46,337 nt of DNA from Alphaproteobacteria bacterium (GCA_018969015.1 JAGWZE010000027.1:1-46337), one strand, 5' to 3'; counted from the stretch's first letter, positions 18,064 through 27,403 are shown. Notes: generated by a model from the letters alone, not told the origin. Numbers and translations: made by a program.

Positions 18064-19233
18064 ATGCCAACGCCCCCGAACGGCGCTCCAACCGGCGCGC
18101 TCGTCCTCGCGGACGGAACCGTGTTCTTCGGCCAAGGGGTGGGCGCCGTGGGCGAGGCGGTCGGCGAGGTGTGCTTCAACACCGCCATGACGGGCTATCA
18201 GGAGATCCTGACCGATCCCTCTTACGCCGCGCAGATCGTCGCCTTCACGTTCCCCCATGTCGGCAATGTCGGCACGACCGACGAGGACGTCGAGACGAGT
18301 TCTCCGGCCGCCGCCGCCGCGGCCCGCGGCGCGATCTTCCGCACGTCCCCGACGCCGCCCTCCAACTGGCGGTCCCAGACGCCCTTCGACCAGTGGCTGG
18401 CGCGCCGCGGCGTGATCGGGCTTTCCGGCATCGACACGCGCGCGCTGACGAACCGCATCCGCGACCAGGGCATGCCGAACGCCATGATCGCCCATGCGCC
18501 CGACGGCAAGTTCGACATTGCCGGCCTGAAGGCGAAGGCCGCGGCCTGGCCCGGCCTCGTCGGCATGGACCTCGCGAAAGAGGTGACGACGGCGCAGTCC
18601 TACGTGGTCGCCGAGACGCGCTGGCAGTGGCCCGCCGGGGTGCAGCCGCTCGCCGATCCCGAGTTCGACGTCGTCGTGTTCGACTACGGCGTGAAGCGCA
18701 ACATCCTGCGCGCCCTCGGCGACGTTGGCGCGCGCGCGCACGTGCTGCCCGCCGCAGCCACCGCCGAGGAGGCGCTCGCGCGCAAGCCGCATGGCGTCCT
18801 GCTCTCCAACGGCCCGGGCGATCCCGCCGCCACGGGCGCCTATGCCGGCAAGGAAATCCGCAAGATCGTCGACTCGGGCGTGCCGGTGTTCGGCATCTGC
18901 CTGGGCCACCAGATGCTTGGCCTCGCGCTCGGCGCGAAGACCGTGAAGATGCCGCAGGGCCATCACGGCGCGAACCACCCGGTGAAGGACCTCTCCACCG
19001 GAAAGGTCGAGATCGTGTCGATGAACCACGGTTTCGCCGTCGACCGCGATACGCTGCCCGCCGGCGTGAAAGAGACGCACGTCTCGCTGTTCGACGGCTC
19101 GAACTGCGGCATCGAGGTTGCGGGCGCGCCGGTCTTCAGCGTGCAGTACCACCCCGAAGCCGCGCCCGGCCCGCAGGACAGCCACTATCTGTTCGAGCGC
19201 TTCGCCGCGGAGATGCGCAAGCGCCGCGCCTGA
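18064..19233 (+). CDS. carA: Carbamoyl phosphate synthase small subunit
   Basis: A 389-residue glutaminase subunit that releases ammonia from glutamine for carbamoyl phosphate synthesis, feeding arginine and pyrimidine pathways. The N-terminal CarA domain is clear ([31 protein letters not shown]). The class I amidotransferase domain has Cys279 in GICLGHQM and His363-Pro-Glu365 in QYHPEA, matching the E. coli triad spacing. The frame is open upstream to 17878, but the family N-terminus and a GAAAGG site choose 18064. The large subunit carB is not in the window, so the two subunits are encoded apart or carB lies elsewhere. Confidence 0.97.
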   Translation: MPTPPNGAPTGALVLADGTVFFGQGVGAVGEAVGEVCFNTAMTGYQEILTDPSYAAQIVAFTFPHVGNVGTTDEDVETSSPAAAAAARGAIFRTSPTPPSNWRSQTPFDQWLARRGVIGLSGIDTRALTNRIRDQGMPNAMIAHAPDGKFDIAGLKAKAAAWPGLVGMDLAKEVTTAQSYVVAETRWQWPAGVQPLADPEFDVVVFDYGVKRNILRALGDVGARAHVLPAAATAEEALARKPHGVLLSNGPGDPAATGAYAGKEIRKIVDSGVPVFGICLGHQMLGLALGAKTVKMPQGHHGANHPVKDLSTGKVEIVSMNHGFAVDRDTLPAGVKETHVSLFDGSNCGIEVAGAPVFSVQYHPEAAPGPQDSHYLFERFAAEMRKRRA

Positions 19234-19338
19234 ACGGGGCGGGCGCCGGCGTCCGGGCCCGAGGACCGCCCCCGCGTTTTTTCGCGACCATGTCCGAATC
19301 CGGCGAGTGGAACGCCGCGAGTCTGGCATAGTGCCGGC

Positions 19339-20766
19339 ATGGACGACGCCGCACGCCATGCCGCCATCGAGGCCCGCGACACCCGGTTCGACGGCGTGTT
19401 CTTCACCGGCGTGACGTCGACCGGCGTCTACTGCCGTTGTGTGTGTCCCGCCCGCACGCCCAAGCGCGACAACCGCCGCTTCTTCGCCAGCGCCGCCGCC
19501 GCCGAGCGCGCCGGTTTCCGCCCATGCCTCGTGTGTCGCCCCGAGGCCGCCCCCGGCATCGCTCCGATCGACCGCGGCGATCGCCTGGCCGCCGCCGCGC
19601 TTGCCGAGATCGAAGCCGGCGCGCTGGAGGAGGACGGGCTCGAGTCGCTCGCCGCGCGGCTCGGCGTCACCAGCCGCCATCTGCGCCGCATCACGCTCGC
19701 CGCCTTCGGCGCAAGCCCCATCGACCTCGCGCAAACGCACCGCCTCCTCACCGCCAAGCGCCTGCTGCGCGAGACGCGGATGAGCGTGGCCGCCGTCGCG
19801 TTCGCCTCCGGCTTCGGGAGCCTGCGCCGCTTCAACGCCGCGTTCCAGGCGCACTACGGCCTCGCGCCGTCCCGCGTGCGGGCGGGCGCGCCGGCCGCGA
19901 ACGCGCAGACGAGCGGTCTCGTCCGCGTGCGTCTGATGGCGCGCGGGCGCTGGGCGCCGGCGCCGAGCTTCGCGTTCCTCGCCGCCCGTGCGCTGCCGGG
20001 CGTCGAGCACGTTGACGACCTGCGCTATGTCCGCACGCTCGCCATCAAAGGCGCGGTCGGCGTGATCGCGGTCGAAGCCGCGCCGCGCGGCGTCGATCTG
20101 ACGGTCTCGGACGATCTCGCGCCGCACGTTCGCCTGCTCATCACGCGCGTGCGCCGCGCCTTCGATCTCGACGCCGACATCGACGCCATCGACGCCGCCT
20201 TGGCCCGCGCGGGCGGGGCGCTCGCCGCCGACGTCGCCGCGCGGCCCGGCGTGCGGCTCGTCGCCGGCCTCGACGCCGCCGAGATCACCTTCCGCGCCGT
20301 GCTGGGCCAACAGGTCACGCAGCGCGCGGGCGTGGCGCTGATGGCGAAACTCGTGCGTCACGGCGGCGCCTCGATCGATCCGGCCATCGGCCGCGCGCTC
20401 GGCGTGGAGGGGCTCGATCGCCTCGTCCCCGAAGCCCAGGCGGTCGCGGACTGCGCCGTCGCCGATCTTGCCGCGCTCGGCATGCCCGCCGCGCGCGCCG
20501 CCACGCTGCGCCGCGCCGCCGCGGCGATCGCCGCCACTGCGGATCGCGACGTTCTGGCGGCGCTAGAGGACGTCGCCGGCGTCGGCCCGTGGACGCGCGC
20601 CTATGTGCGCCTGCGCGCCCTCGCCGATCCCGACGCCGCCCCGCCCGGCGACGCTGCGCTCGCCCGCGCCACGTTCCCCGTCGCCACACCCGATCTGTCA
20701 CCCTGGCGGAGTTACGCCACGATCCGCGCCTGGACGGCGCCCACGCTTCCGAGGAGCCGCAAATGA
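19339..20766 (+). CDS. Ada-type regulator fused to AlkA DNA-3-methyladenine glycosylase
   Basis: A 475-residue fusion. Residues 10-70 are an Ada zinc domain with Cys32, Cys36, Cys63 and Cys66 at the family spacing; one of these should accept methyl groups from DNA phosphotriesters. An extra Cys34 (YCRCVCPAR) is unusual. Residues 75-180 are an AraC-type double helix-turn-helix (LESLAARLGVTSRHLRRITL, FASGFGSLRRFNAAFQ). The rest is AlkA: its N-terminal domain, then a helix-hairpin-helix glycosylase with DVAGVGPWTRAYVRLR and a catalytic Asp in PPGDAAL. It likely senses alkylation, activates repair genes and excises alkylated bases. It overlaps the Ogt gene by ATGA. Confidence 0.95.
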   Translation: MDDAARHAAIEARDTRFDGVFFTGVTSTGVYCRCVCPARTPKRDNRRFFASAAAAERAGFRPCLVCRPEAAPGIAPIDRGDRLAAAALAEIEAGALEEDGLESLAARLGVTSRHLRRITLAAFGASPIDLAQTHRLLTAKRLLRETRMSVAAVAFASGFGSLRRFNAAFQAHYGLAPSRVRAGAPAANAQTSGLVRVRLMARGRWAPAPSFAFLAARALPGVEHVDDLRYVRTLAIKGAVGVIAVEAAPRGVDLTVSDDLAPHVRLLITRVRRAFDLDADIDAIDAALARAGGALAADVAARPGVRLVAGLDAAEITFRAVLGQQVTQRAGVALMAKLVRHGGASIDPAIGRALGVEGLDRLVPEAQAVADCAVADLAALGMPAARAATLRRAAAAIAATADRDVLAALEDVAGVGPWTRAYVRLRALADPDAAPPGDAALARATFPVATPDLSPWRSYATIRAWTAPTLPRSRK

Positions 20767-21263
20767 AACCCCGCGCCGCTTTGCTCCGCACCCGGATCGA
20801 CAGCCCGATCGGACCGCTCACGCTGATCGCCGACGCCGCCGGCCTTGCCGGCGTCTATTTCGAGGGGCACTCGAAAGGCGGCCCGCCGGCGCATGCGCGC
20901 GACGGCGAGAGCGCCGTGTTCGACACCGCGCGGCGCCAGCTCGACGCCTACTTCGCCGGTCGCCGCACGACGTTCGACATCCCGCTCGCGCCGCATGGAA
21001 CGGCGTTTCAGAGCCATGTGTGGGGCCTGCTGCAGCGCGTGCCGTTCGGCGCCACGACGACCTACGGGGCACTCGCCGAGGAGATGGGGCGGCCGAGCGC
21101 GGTGCGTGCGGTCGCCGGCGCCGTCGCGCGCAATCCCGTGTCGATCGTCATCCCGTGCCACCGCGTGATCGGCGCTGATGGCCGGCTCACCGGCTTCGCC
21201 GGCGGTCTCGAGCGCAAGGAGCGGCTGCTCGCTTTGGAGCAGGGCGGCGCGCTGGCTTTGTAG
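20763..21263 (+). CDS. ogt: Methylated-DNA-protein cysteine methyltransferase
   Basis: A 166-residue suicide repair protein that removes O6-methyl groups from guanine. The active-site motif is VIPCHRVIG with Cys132. FGATTTYGALAEEMGRPSAVRAVAGAVARNP is the conserved DNA-binding region with the arginine finger. The start ATG overlaps the stop of the Ada-AlkA gene (ATGA), and AGGAG lies upstream, so the two repair genes are translationally coupled. It ends 15 bp from the convergent chemoreceptor gene. The assignment to Ogt rather than the C-terminal half of Ada rests on its being a separate protein. Confidence 0.95.
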   Translation: MKPRAALLRTRIDSPIGPLTLIADAAGLAGVYFEGHSKGGPPAHARDGESAVFDTARRQLDAYFAGRRTTFDIPLAPHGTAFQSHVWGLLQRVPFGATTTYGALAEEMGRPSAVRAVAGAVARNPVSIVIPCHRVIGADGRLTGFAGGLERKERLLALEQGGALAL

Positions 21264-21278
21264 GCGGGCGTCGTCGCC

Positions 21279-22952
21279 TCAGGCGGCGCGGATCGTCTCG
21301 ATGAACCGCCGCACTTCCTCGCGCAGGTGATTGGCCTGCGTGCCAAGCTCGCGCGCGGCGTTGAGCGACTGCTCCGCCGCCACACCGGTCTCGGCCGCGC
21401 CTTCGCGCACGCCGCCGATCGACTTCGTGACGTCGCGCGCGCCTTCGGCGACTTCCGCCGTCGTCTGGCTGATGTCGCGCACCGCCGCCGTCTGCTGCTC
21501 GACGGACGCAGCGATCGTGGCCGAGATCGCGGAAATGTCGGTGATCGTCTGCGTGATCGCATCGAGCGCCGAGACGGCCCCCTGCGTCGCGCCCTGGATG
21601 CCGGCCACCTGCGCGGCGATGTCGTCCGTCGCGCGTGCGGTCTGCTCGGCGAGGCGCTTTACTTCGGAGGCGACGACCGCGAAGCCGCGGCCGGCTTCGC
21701 CCGCGCGGGCCGCCTCGATCGTGGCGTTGAGCGCGAGGAGGTTCGTCTGGCCGGCGATCTGCGTGATGAGCTGGATCACGTCGCCGATGCGCTGCGCGGC
21801 GGCGGCGAGTTCACGCACCGTCTGGTCCGCGTCGCGCGCGCGGTTCTCCGCCATCGAGGCGACATGCGCGGCCTGGCCGACCTGGCCTGCGATCTCGCTC
21901 GCTGACGCCGCCATTTCCTCCGAGGCGGCCGCGACCGTACGCACGTTGGCGGCGGAGCGATCGGCGATCGATGCGACCTGATCGGCGCGCGTCGCGCTGT
22001 CGGCGGCGGTGCGCGAAAGGCTCGACGCGCTCGCCTCCAGCTCCGTCGACGCGGCGGCGACGGCGTCCACAACGGAGAACACCTTCGCTTCGAAATCCTG
22101 CGCCAGCTTGGCCATCGCAGCCTTCTTGTCGGCTTCGGCGCGGGCGCGCTCCTGCGCGCTCACGGCTTCGAGGCGACGCATCTCGATCGCATTGTCCTTG
22201 AAGACCTGCAGCGCGCGGGCGAGGCGGCCCGAGTCGTCACGGCGGTCGGCGCCTTCCACGACGACCTCGAGATCGCCCTTGGCGAGGCGCTCGAGCGCGG
22301 ACGTGGACCGCCCGATCGGCCCGGCGATGACGCGCGTCAGAACCATCGCCGCGCCGCCGCCGATCAACAGCACCAGCACGGCGAGCAGCAGCGACAGCAT
22401 CGAGGCGCCGTCCATCGCCGCTTTCATCTGCGGCCCCAGCGTGTCCTGCGAGGCTGCGAGATCTTCGGACAACTTCTTCAGGCGATCGACGAGCTCAAGC
22501 GCCACCGCGTGGCGATTGGCGACCGCGTCCGGCCCGGTCTGGCGCGCGGCCTGGTCATAGCGGCGGATCAGGGCGCTGATCGCTTCGAGTTCCTGCTTCG
22601 CCTCGGGCGTCGGCGCGACCTCGATGGCCTTGGCGAGATTGGCGAGCGCATGCTCGCGGCCCGCGTCGAGCGCGGCCAGCGCTTGCGCCGGCGTCTGCGT
22701 CGTCAGGTTGGAGGCGACGGCGGCCATCGAGTATTCACGGGCCGCGACACGCATCGCCTGGAAGTCGGCGTTGGCGGCGTTGGTGCGGAAATTGGCCCGC
22801 GCCGTGGCGCGATAGTCCGTGACGGTTTCGTCGAGCTTGGCGATCCCCATCGCCTGATAGGCGCAGGCCGCGCCCACCAGCGCCACCAGGGCGCCATATC
22901 CGATCTGGATTTTCCGCTCGATCGACGCTTCTCTCACGAACCAATTCAGCAT
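21279..22952 (-). CDS. Methyl-accepting chemotaxis protein
   Basis: A 557-residue inner-membrane chemoreceptor. The start at 22952 follows a GGAGGT site; the frame reaches 23000 but lacks a better start. The first membrane helix is at about residues 17-37 ([15 protein letters not shown]). A helical periplasmic sensor region of about 150 residues follows, then a second helix ([20 protein letters not shown]). A HAMP domain comes next ([20 protein letters not shown]), and the signalling domain has the conserved hairpin tip ([38 protein letters not shown]). The ligand is unknown. No other che genes are in the window. Confidence 0.95.
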   Translation of the reverse strand: MLNWFVREASIERKIQIGYGALVALVGAACAYQAMGIAKLDETVTDYRATARANFRTNAANADFQAMRVAAREYSMAAVASNLTTQTPAQALAALDAGREHALANLAKAIEVAPTPEAKQELEAISALIRRYDQAARQTGPDAVANRHAVALELVDRLKKLSEDLAASQDTLGPQMKAAMDGASMLSLLLAVLVLLIGGGAAMVLTRVIAGPIGRSTSALERLAKGDLEVVVEGADRRDDSGRLARALQVFKDNAIEMRRLEAVSAQERARAEADKKAAMAKLAQDFEAKVFSVVDAVAAASTELEASASSLSRTAADSATRADQVASIADRSAANVRTVAAASEEMAASASEIAGQVGQAAHVASMAENRARDADQTVRELAAAAQRIGDVIQLITQIAGQTNLLALNATIEAARAGEAGRGFAVVASEVKRLAEQTARATDDIAAQVAGIQGATQGAVSALDAITQTITDISAISATIAASVEQQTAAVRDISQTTAEVAEGARDVTKSIGGVREGAAETGVAAEQSLNAARELGTQANHLREEVRRFIETIRAA

Positions 22953-23075
22953 GCGGACCTCCAACGGAGACCCGCAGTACGCGTGATTTTCTAAACGCAC
23001 TCCTAACGGAAACGCCTATACACGCCGCTTGACTGCAGAGTGGATACAAATCCGCACATCGAAACTGGAGGGAAC

Positions 23076-23873
23076 ATGCCTGTACTGTCGCTCGATCGTG
23101 ATGGACCGATCGCAACCATGACGATTACTCGCCCTGATTCGATGAACGCGCTGGGCGAGCCGGGCGACGGCGACGCGTTTGCCGCGGCCTGCGCCGAGAT
23201 CACGGCGGATCGCTCGATCCGCGCCGCGATCCTCACCGGCGAGGGCCGCGCCTTCTCGGCGGGCGGCAACGTGAAGGCCATGCAGAAGCGCGAGGGCGCG
23301 TTCAGCGGTTCGCCGGCGGACGTGCGCGAGAACTACCGCTCCAACATCCACCGGATCGCGCGCGCGCTTTACGGGCTCGAAGTTCCTTTGATTGCGGCAG
23401 TCAACGGCCCGGCCATCGGCCTTGGCTGCGACGTCGCCTGCTTCGCCGACATCCGCATCGCCTCGCGCGCCGCCAAGTTCGGCGTGACGTTCCTCAAGCT
23501 CGGCCTGATCCCGGGCGATGGCGGCGCGTGGCTTCTGCCGCGCACCATCGGCATGAGCCGCGCATCCGAACTCCTGTTCACCGGCGACGTGATCGACGCC
23601 GACACGGCCGCCGCCTGGGGCCTCGTGTCCAAGGTCGTCGAGCCGGACGCGCTGATGAGCGAAGCGCGCGCGCTCGCCACGCGCATCGCCCAGCAGCCGC
23701 CGCAGGCGCTGCGTCTCGCCAAGACGCTGCTGCGTCAGGGCCAAACCACGACCTACGACACGCTGCTCGAGCTTTCCGCCGCCTCGCAGGGCCTGATGCA
23801 CTGGACGCAGGATCACGAAGAGGGCGTCGCCGCGATCCTCGAAAAGCGGCCGCCGTCGTTCAAGGGCGCCTGA
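23076..23873 (+). CDS. Crotonase family protein (enoyl-CoA hydratase-like)
   Basis: A 265-residue CoA-ester enzyme. The GGAGG site 5 bases before the ATG at 23076 chooses this start over the in-frame 23040. The oxyanion-hole segments are present: GEGRAFSAGGNVK and NGPAIGLGCDVACFADIRIA. The two glutamates of classical enoyl-CoA hydratase are changed: the first is Asp (GCDVA) and the second is replaced by Phe (FGVTFLKLGLIPG). The GDGGAWLLPR segment is shared with some isomerase- and PaaG-type members. It may therefore act as an isomerase or other crotonase rather than a hydratase. It is divergent from the chemoreceptor gene. Confidence 0.88.
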   Translation: MPVLSLDRDGPIATMTITRPDSMNALGEPGDGDAFAAACAEITADRSIRAAILTGEGRAFSAGGNVKAMQKREGAFSGSPADVRENYRSNIHRIARALYGLEVPLIAAVNGPAIGLGCDVACFADIRIASRAAKFGVTFLKLGLIPGDGGAWLLPRTIGMSRASELLFTGDVIDADTAAAWGLVSKVVEPDALMSEARALATRIAQQPPQALRLAKTLLRQGQTTTYDTLLELSAASQGLMHWTQDHEEGVAAILEKRPPSFKGA

Positions 23874-23928
23874 GCCCCTTTCGCCACGGCGCGGCGGCTG
23901 TAAGGTCGGCCACCGTTGGAGGTCACCG

Positions 23929-24435
23929 ATGAAGCTTTTCCGCACGTTCGCCGCGATCGCGGCCCTCGCGACCGTCGCCGCCTGCGCGACGACCACCGAA
24001 ACGCCGACGCCGCCCAAAGCGTCCGTCGGCTCGGCCGGCTCCTGGGCCTATGGCTTCGATGCGGGCTCCGGCGTCGCGCGCGCCACGCTCACGGGGCCGG
24101 ACGGCGCCAAGCTCGTCGAGGTCGCCTGCCAGGCCCCGAACGGCGAGGTTCAGGTGACGGACTGGACGTGGTCGCGCGCCAGCGTGAAAGAGGCCGTGCC
24201 CGTCGAGTTCGCGATCGGCTCGGGCAAGGCCGCCCCGATCGGCCGCATCGCGCCCGCCGCCGACGGCCGCACCGCGTTGCAGTTCGCGACGCCGTCAAAC
24301 GACAAGGTGTTCCGCGCGCTCACGCCGGTCGCGCCCGTCTCCACCGCCACCGCAACCCGCGTCCACACCTGGGCGGCCGGCGGCGCGACGCGCATCAACG
24401 ACGTTCTGAACTCCTGCCGTGCGACGGGAAGCTGA
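23929..24435 (+). CDS. Small lipoprotein of unknown function
   Basis: A 168-residue predicted lipoprotein. The signal peptide MKLFRTFAAIAALATVAAC ends in a VAAC lipobox; the start follows GGAGGT. The mature protein has no domain I recognise. It has a predicted beta-rich pattern (ATLTGPDGAKLVEVAC, EVQVTDWTWSRASV) and two further Cys. It begins 55 bp after the crotonase gene. Function unknown. Confidence 0.78.
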   Translation: MKLFRTFAAIAALATVAACATTTETPTPPKASVGSAGSWAYGFDAGSGVARATLTGPDGAKLVEVACQAPNGEVQVTDWTWSRASVKEAVPVEFAIGSGKAAPIGRIAPAADGRTALQFATPSNDKVFRALTPVAPVSTATATRVHTWAAGGATRINDVLNSCRATGS

Positions 24436-24441
24436 GGCGCT

Positions 24442-24807
24442 CTAGTCCGGCGTCGTGTCGTCCGGCCGCCACAGCTCGATCGGGTTGCCTTCCGGATCGT
24501 GCAGGCGTGCGAAGCGGCCGACGCCCGGCATGTCCCATTCGGGCCGCGTCTCGACCGCGATCCCCGCCGCGCGCAGCTGCGCGACGAGGGCGTCGAGATC
24601 GTCGACGCGAAGATTGAGCATCCAGCCGCGATCCGCGGGGAAGTGGTCGGTGTCAGCGGGGAAGGGCTGGAACACGCTCGGCCCCGCCGCCGTGTCCCAT
24701 TGTCCGTAGGGGCCGTCGCCGACGCCCAGATGCGTCGCGTACCACGACGAGAGCGCCTCGGGGTCGCGTGCGCGGAAGAAGAACCCGCCGATGCCCGTCA
24801 CAGCCAT
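24442..24807 (-). CDS. VOC family protein (glyoxalase-like)
   Basis: A 121-residue single-chain VOC fold. GGFFFRARDPEALSSWYATH starts the first beta-alpha-beta-beta-beta module, LRVDDLDALVAQLRAAG starts the second, and the C-terminus has LHDPEGNPIELWRP with the usual metal-binding Glu. A GGAGG site lies 5 bases before the start. Members include glyoxalases, dioxygenases and antibiotic-resistance proteins; the substrate is not evident. It is convergent with the small lipoprotein gene, 6 bp apart. Confidence 0.88.
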   Translation of the reverse strand: MAVTGIGGFFFRARDPEALSSWYATHLGVGDGPYGQWDTAAGPSVFQPFPADTDHFPADRGWMLNLRVDDLDALVAQLRAAGIAVETRPEWDMPGVGRFARLHDPEGNPIELWRPDDTTPD

Positions 24808-24860
24808 GCGCGCCTCCGAAGGACGCGCCAGTCTAGGCCCTAAGACGGTGCGGGGGCCAG

Positions 24861-25076
24861 CTAGGCGGTGATGTCGAGCAGCGCGCCCATCATCTCGTTG
24901 GCGGTGCGCAGGACCGCGGCGTTGGCCTTGAAGTCGGTCCTGGCCTGCATGGTCTCGACGGCCGCCGCGATCCCCGGGCCGGCTTCGGCGATCGAGCTGG
25001 CGGCCGCGCCGAGACGGTCCGTCGCGCGGTGCAGGCCGGCGGCGGCCTGTGCGGAAATCGAGGAGATCGTGCTCAT
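24861..25076 (-). CDS. Short flagellar rod/hook-like protein
   Basis: A 71-residue protein. The N-terminus MSTISSISAQAAAGLHRA and C-terminus DFKANAAVLRTANEMMGALLDI resemble the N- and C-terminal coiled segments of flagellar rod and hook proteins, with the middle part deleted. Such mini-proteins are seen in alphaproteobacteria, where they are often annotated as flagellar basal body rod C-terminal proteins. An upstream ATG at 25088 adds four residues. Neither start has a clear ribosome binding site. No other flagellar genes are in the window. Confidence 0.6.
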   Translation of the reverse strand: MSTISSISAQAAAGLHRATDRLGAAASSIAEAGPGIAAAVETMQARTDFKANAAVLRTANEMMGALLDITA

Positions 25077-25233
25077 GGACGGGAGCATGACGCGGCGCGG
25101 TTAAGCGGGCGTGCGCAAGCGCGGTTTATGCGTCGTTGACGATCCGGTGCGGCGTCTCGCGCGCTGGACGCCCGCCCCCGCCTGCGCCACGCTCGCCCGC
25201 GTCAAGATGCGGAAACACCAGGGAGAACCACCC

Positions 25234-25785
25234 ATGCCGGACGTCACGCGTCGTTTCGCCGCCTGGGCGGTGCTTGCTGGCGCGGCCGGCCTCGGTGCGG
25301 CGCAGGCCCACGACCACGCGCAGATGACGCCGCCCCCCGCCAAGCCGGGTGACAAGGCCCTGCCGAAGAACGCCAAGCCCGCTCCCATGGCCGGCATGGA
25401 CCACTCCGGCCACATGGGCATGGCCATGCCCGCCGCCGACGTGGCGCTGAGCCCTGCCGAGGCCGCCGCCGTCGATGCGCTGACCCGCTGCCGGATCGCT
25501 GCAGAGCAGTGCCTGTCCTTCGCGATCGAGTCGCTCGGCGCCGGCGACCCCTCGATGAAGCGCTGCGCGCAGAGCACGCGCGAAACCGCGATCCTGTGCG
25601 ACGCCTCCATCGCGCTGGTGAACGCCCGCAGCAAGCTCGCGCGCACGCAACTCGCACTGTGCCGCCAGGCCTGCATGGAGTGCCAGTCGGAGTGCGAGGC
25701 GCACGCCGGCCATCACTGGAGCTGCAAGGCCAGCGCAGAGGCCTGCGCCGCCGCGGTCGCGGCCCTCAACGTGCTTCTGGGCTGA
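25234..25785 (+). CDS. Cys-rich four-helix copper-binding protein (Csp-like)
   Basis: A 183-residue exported protein. The start at 25234 follows GGGAGA; the N-terminus has a twin-arginine-like TRRF before a hydrophobic core, so Tat export is possible. The segment from residue 26 to 65 is rich in His and Met (HDHAQM, MAGMDHSGHMGMAM). A helical domain (residues 75-183) carries ten Cys: 86, 93, 111, 122, 143, 147, 150, 154, 164 and 171. The spacing CX3CX2CX3C at 143-154 fits the inside of a four-helix bundle, as in copper storage proteins (Csp) and DUF326 proteins. Its likely role is copper buffering in the periplasm. It is divergent from the flagellar-like gene. Confidence 0.82.
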   Translation: MPDVTRRFAAWAVLAGAAGLGAAQAHDHAQMTPPPAKPGDKALPKNAKPAPMAGMDHSGHMGMAMPAADVALSPAEAAAVDALTRCRIAAEQCLSFAIESLGAGDPSMKRCAQSTRETAILCDASIALVNARSKLARTQLALCRQACMECQSECEAHAGHHWSCKASAEACAAAVAALNVLLG

Positions 25786-25872
25786 GCCCGGGCAGGGCGC
25801 CGTCGCGGCGCCTAGGCGCGCCCGCATCCGCCTCCTATGATCGCTCAAAACCTGCATCATGGGAGGAAGCGG

Positions 25873-26163
25873 ATGATCGGTCTCGTTGTGACCCTGAAAG
25901 TGAAGCCGGGCTCGGAAGCGGATTTCGAGGCCACGATGGGCGAGCTCATCGGCCAGGTCCGCGCCAACGAGCCGGGCTGCAAGCTCTACACGCTCGCGAA
26001 AGACCCGAAAGAAGCCGGGACCTACGTGATGATGGAAATCTACGCCGACAAGGAGTCGCTCGACGCCCACGGCAAGACGCCGTACTTCGCCGCCGCCGGC
26101 CCCAAGCTCGGCGCGGTTCTCGCCGGCGCGCCGACGATGCAGCGCCTCCAAGTCGTCGTCTGA
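25873..26163 (+). CDS. Antibiotic biosynthesis monooxygenase-domain protein
   Basis: A 96-residue ferredoxin-like dimeric ABM protein. The pattern LVVTLKVKPGSEADFEATMG, then EPGCKLYTLAKDP and YVMMEIYADKESLDAHGKTP is typical. The start follows GGGAGGAAG. ABM proteins include quinone monooxygenases and heme-degrading enzymes; the substrate here is unknown. It ends 12 bp before the acyl-CoA dehydrogenase gene and probably shares its transcript. Confidence 0.88.
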   Translation: MIGLVVTLKVKPGSEADFEATMGELIGQVRANEPGCKLYTLAKDPKEAGTYVMMEIYADKESLDAHGKTPYFAAAGPKLGAVLAGAPTMQRLQVVV

Positions 26164-26175
26164 CGGAGACCGTCC

Positions 26176-27396
26176 ATGGACATGGAGTTCACGGCCGAGG
26201 ACCTCGCGTTCCGCGACGAGGTCCGCGCCTGGATCAAGTCGGCCTATGATCCCCAGCTCAAGGCGCAGATGGCGCAGAGCAAGAACGGCTATCTCGACAA
26301 GGCCGGGCAGGTCGCCTGGCAAAAGAAGCTCTACGAGCGCGGCTGGATCGCGCCCGATTGGCCCGTCGAGTATGGCGGCCCGGGCTGGACGCAATCGCAG
26401 CGCTACATCTTCAACATGGAGACGTCCGCCGCCGGCTGCCCGATCGTGTCTCCGATGGGCTTGAAGATGGTGGCGCCCGTCATCATGAAATTCGGCACGC
26501 AGGAACAGAAAGACAAGTTCCTTCCGCCGATCCTGCGTTCGGACGTGTGGTGGTGCCAGGGATACTCCGAACCCGGATCAGGCTCCGACCTCGCCTCCCT
26601 GCAGATGAAGGCCGAGCGCGACGGCGACCACTACGTCCTCAACGGCTCCAAGATCTGGACGACCCACGCCCAGTGGGCCGATTGGATCTTCTGCCTCGTG
26701 CGCACGAGCGTGGAGAAGAACCGTCAGGACGGCATCAGCTTCGTGCTCGTCCCGATGACGACGCCCGGCATCACGATCCAGGCGCTGCCGACGCTCGACG
26801 GCCCGCTCGAAGGCCAGCAGGAAGTGAACCAGGTCTTCTTCGACAACGTGCGCGTTCCGGTCGAGAACCGCATCGGCGAAGAGGGCAAAGGCTGGACCTA
26901 CGCGAAGTATCTGCTGGAATTCGAGCGGGGCAATGCTTATGCGCCCGGGCTCAAGCACCAGCTCGCCAAGACCAAGCGCATCGCCTCGATCGAGACGAGC
27001 GAGGGCGACCGCCTGATCGACGATCCGGATTTCCAGCGCAAACTCGCCGCGCTCGAGATCCGCATCGAGGCGCTGAACATGACGGAGCTGCGCGTGTTCT
27101 CGCGCGCGGCGGCGGGCCAGGCCATCGGTCCGGCCTCGTCGATGCTGAAGTGTCAGGGCAGCGAAGCGCAGCAGGCCATCACCGAGCTCACGCTCGAGGC
27201 CGTCGGCGCCTATGCGGCGCCCTTCATCCAGGACACCTGGGCCGAGATCCAGGGCCGCTCGAACGCGCCGCGTCCCTCGCCGGACTATGCCGGCCCGGCC
27301 GCGCCGAGCTACTTCAACTACCGCAAGACCTCGATCTATGCGGGCTCCAACGAGATCCAGCGCAACATCATGGCGAAGATGGTGCTGGGGCTCTGA
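26176..27396 (+). CDS. Acyl-CoA dehydrogenase family protein
   Basis: A 406-residue FAD enzyme that introduces a double bond into acyl-CoA esters. The N-terminal helical domain (TAEDLAFRDEVRAWIKSAYD) is followed by CQGYSEPGSGSDLASLQ, the flavin-binding loop, and SKIWTTHAQWADWIFCLVRT. The C-terminal domain ends in YAGSNEIQRNIMAKMVLGL, the usual closing motif. The substrate is unclear; the length and NMTELRVFSRAAAGQAIG region resemble the larger subgroup found in sterol and aromatic degradation. It is preceded by the ABM gene in a likely two-gene operon and followed by a repeat block. Confidence 0.93.
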   Translation: MDMEFTAEDLAFRDEVRAWIKSAYDPQLKAQMAQSKNGYLDKAGQVAWQKKLYERGWIAPDWPVEYGGPGWTQSQRYIFNMETSAAGCPIVSPMGLKMVAPVIMKFGTQEQKDKFLPPILRSDVWWCQGYSEPGSGSDLASLQMKAERDGDHYVLNGSKIWTTHAQWADWIFCLVRTSVEKNRQDGISFVLVPMTTPGITIQALPTLDGPLEGQQEVNQVFFDNVRVPVENRIGEEGKGWTYAKYLLEFERGNAYAPGLKHQLAKTKRIASIETSEGDRLIDDPDFQRKLAALEIRIEALNMTELRVFSRAAAGQAIGPASSMLKCQGSEAQQAITELTLEAVGAYAAPFIQDTWAEIQGRSNAPRPSPDYAGPAAPSYFNYRKTSIYAGSNEIQRNIMAKMVLGL

Positions 27397-27403
27397 TGCG
27401 AGC

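Noticed and set aside
17983-20361. A 792-codon open frame on the minus strand
   Set aside because: Antisense to carA and the Ada-AlkA gene, both with complete catalytic motifs.
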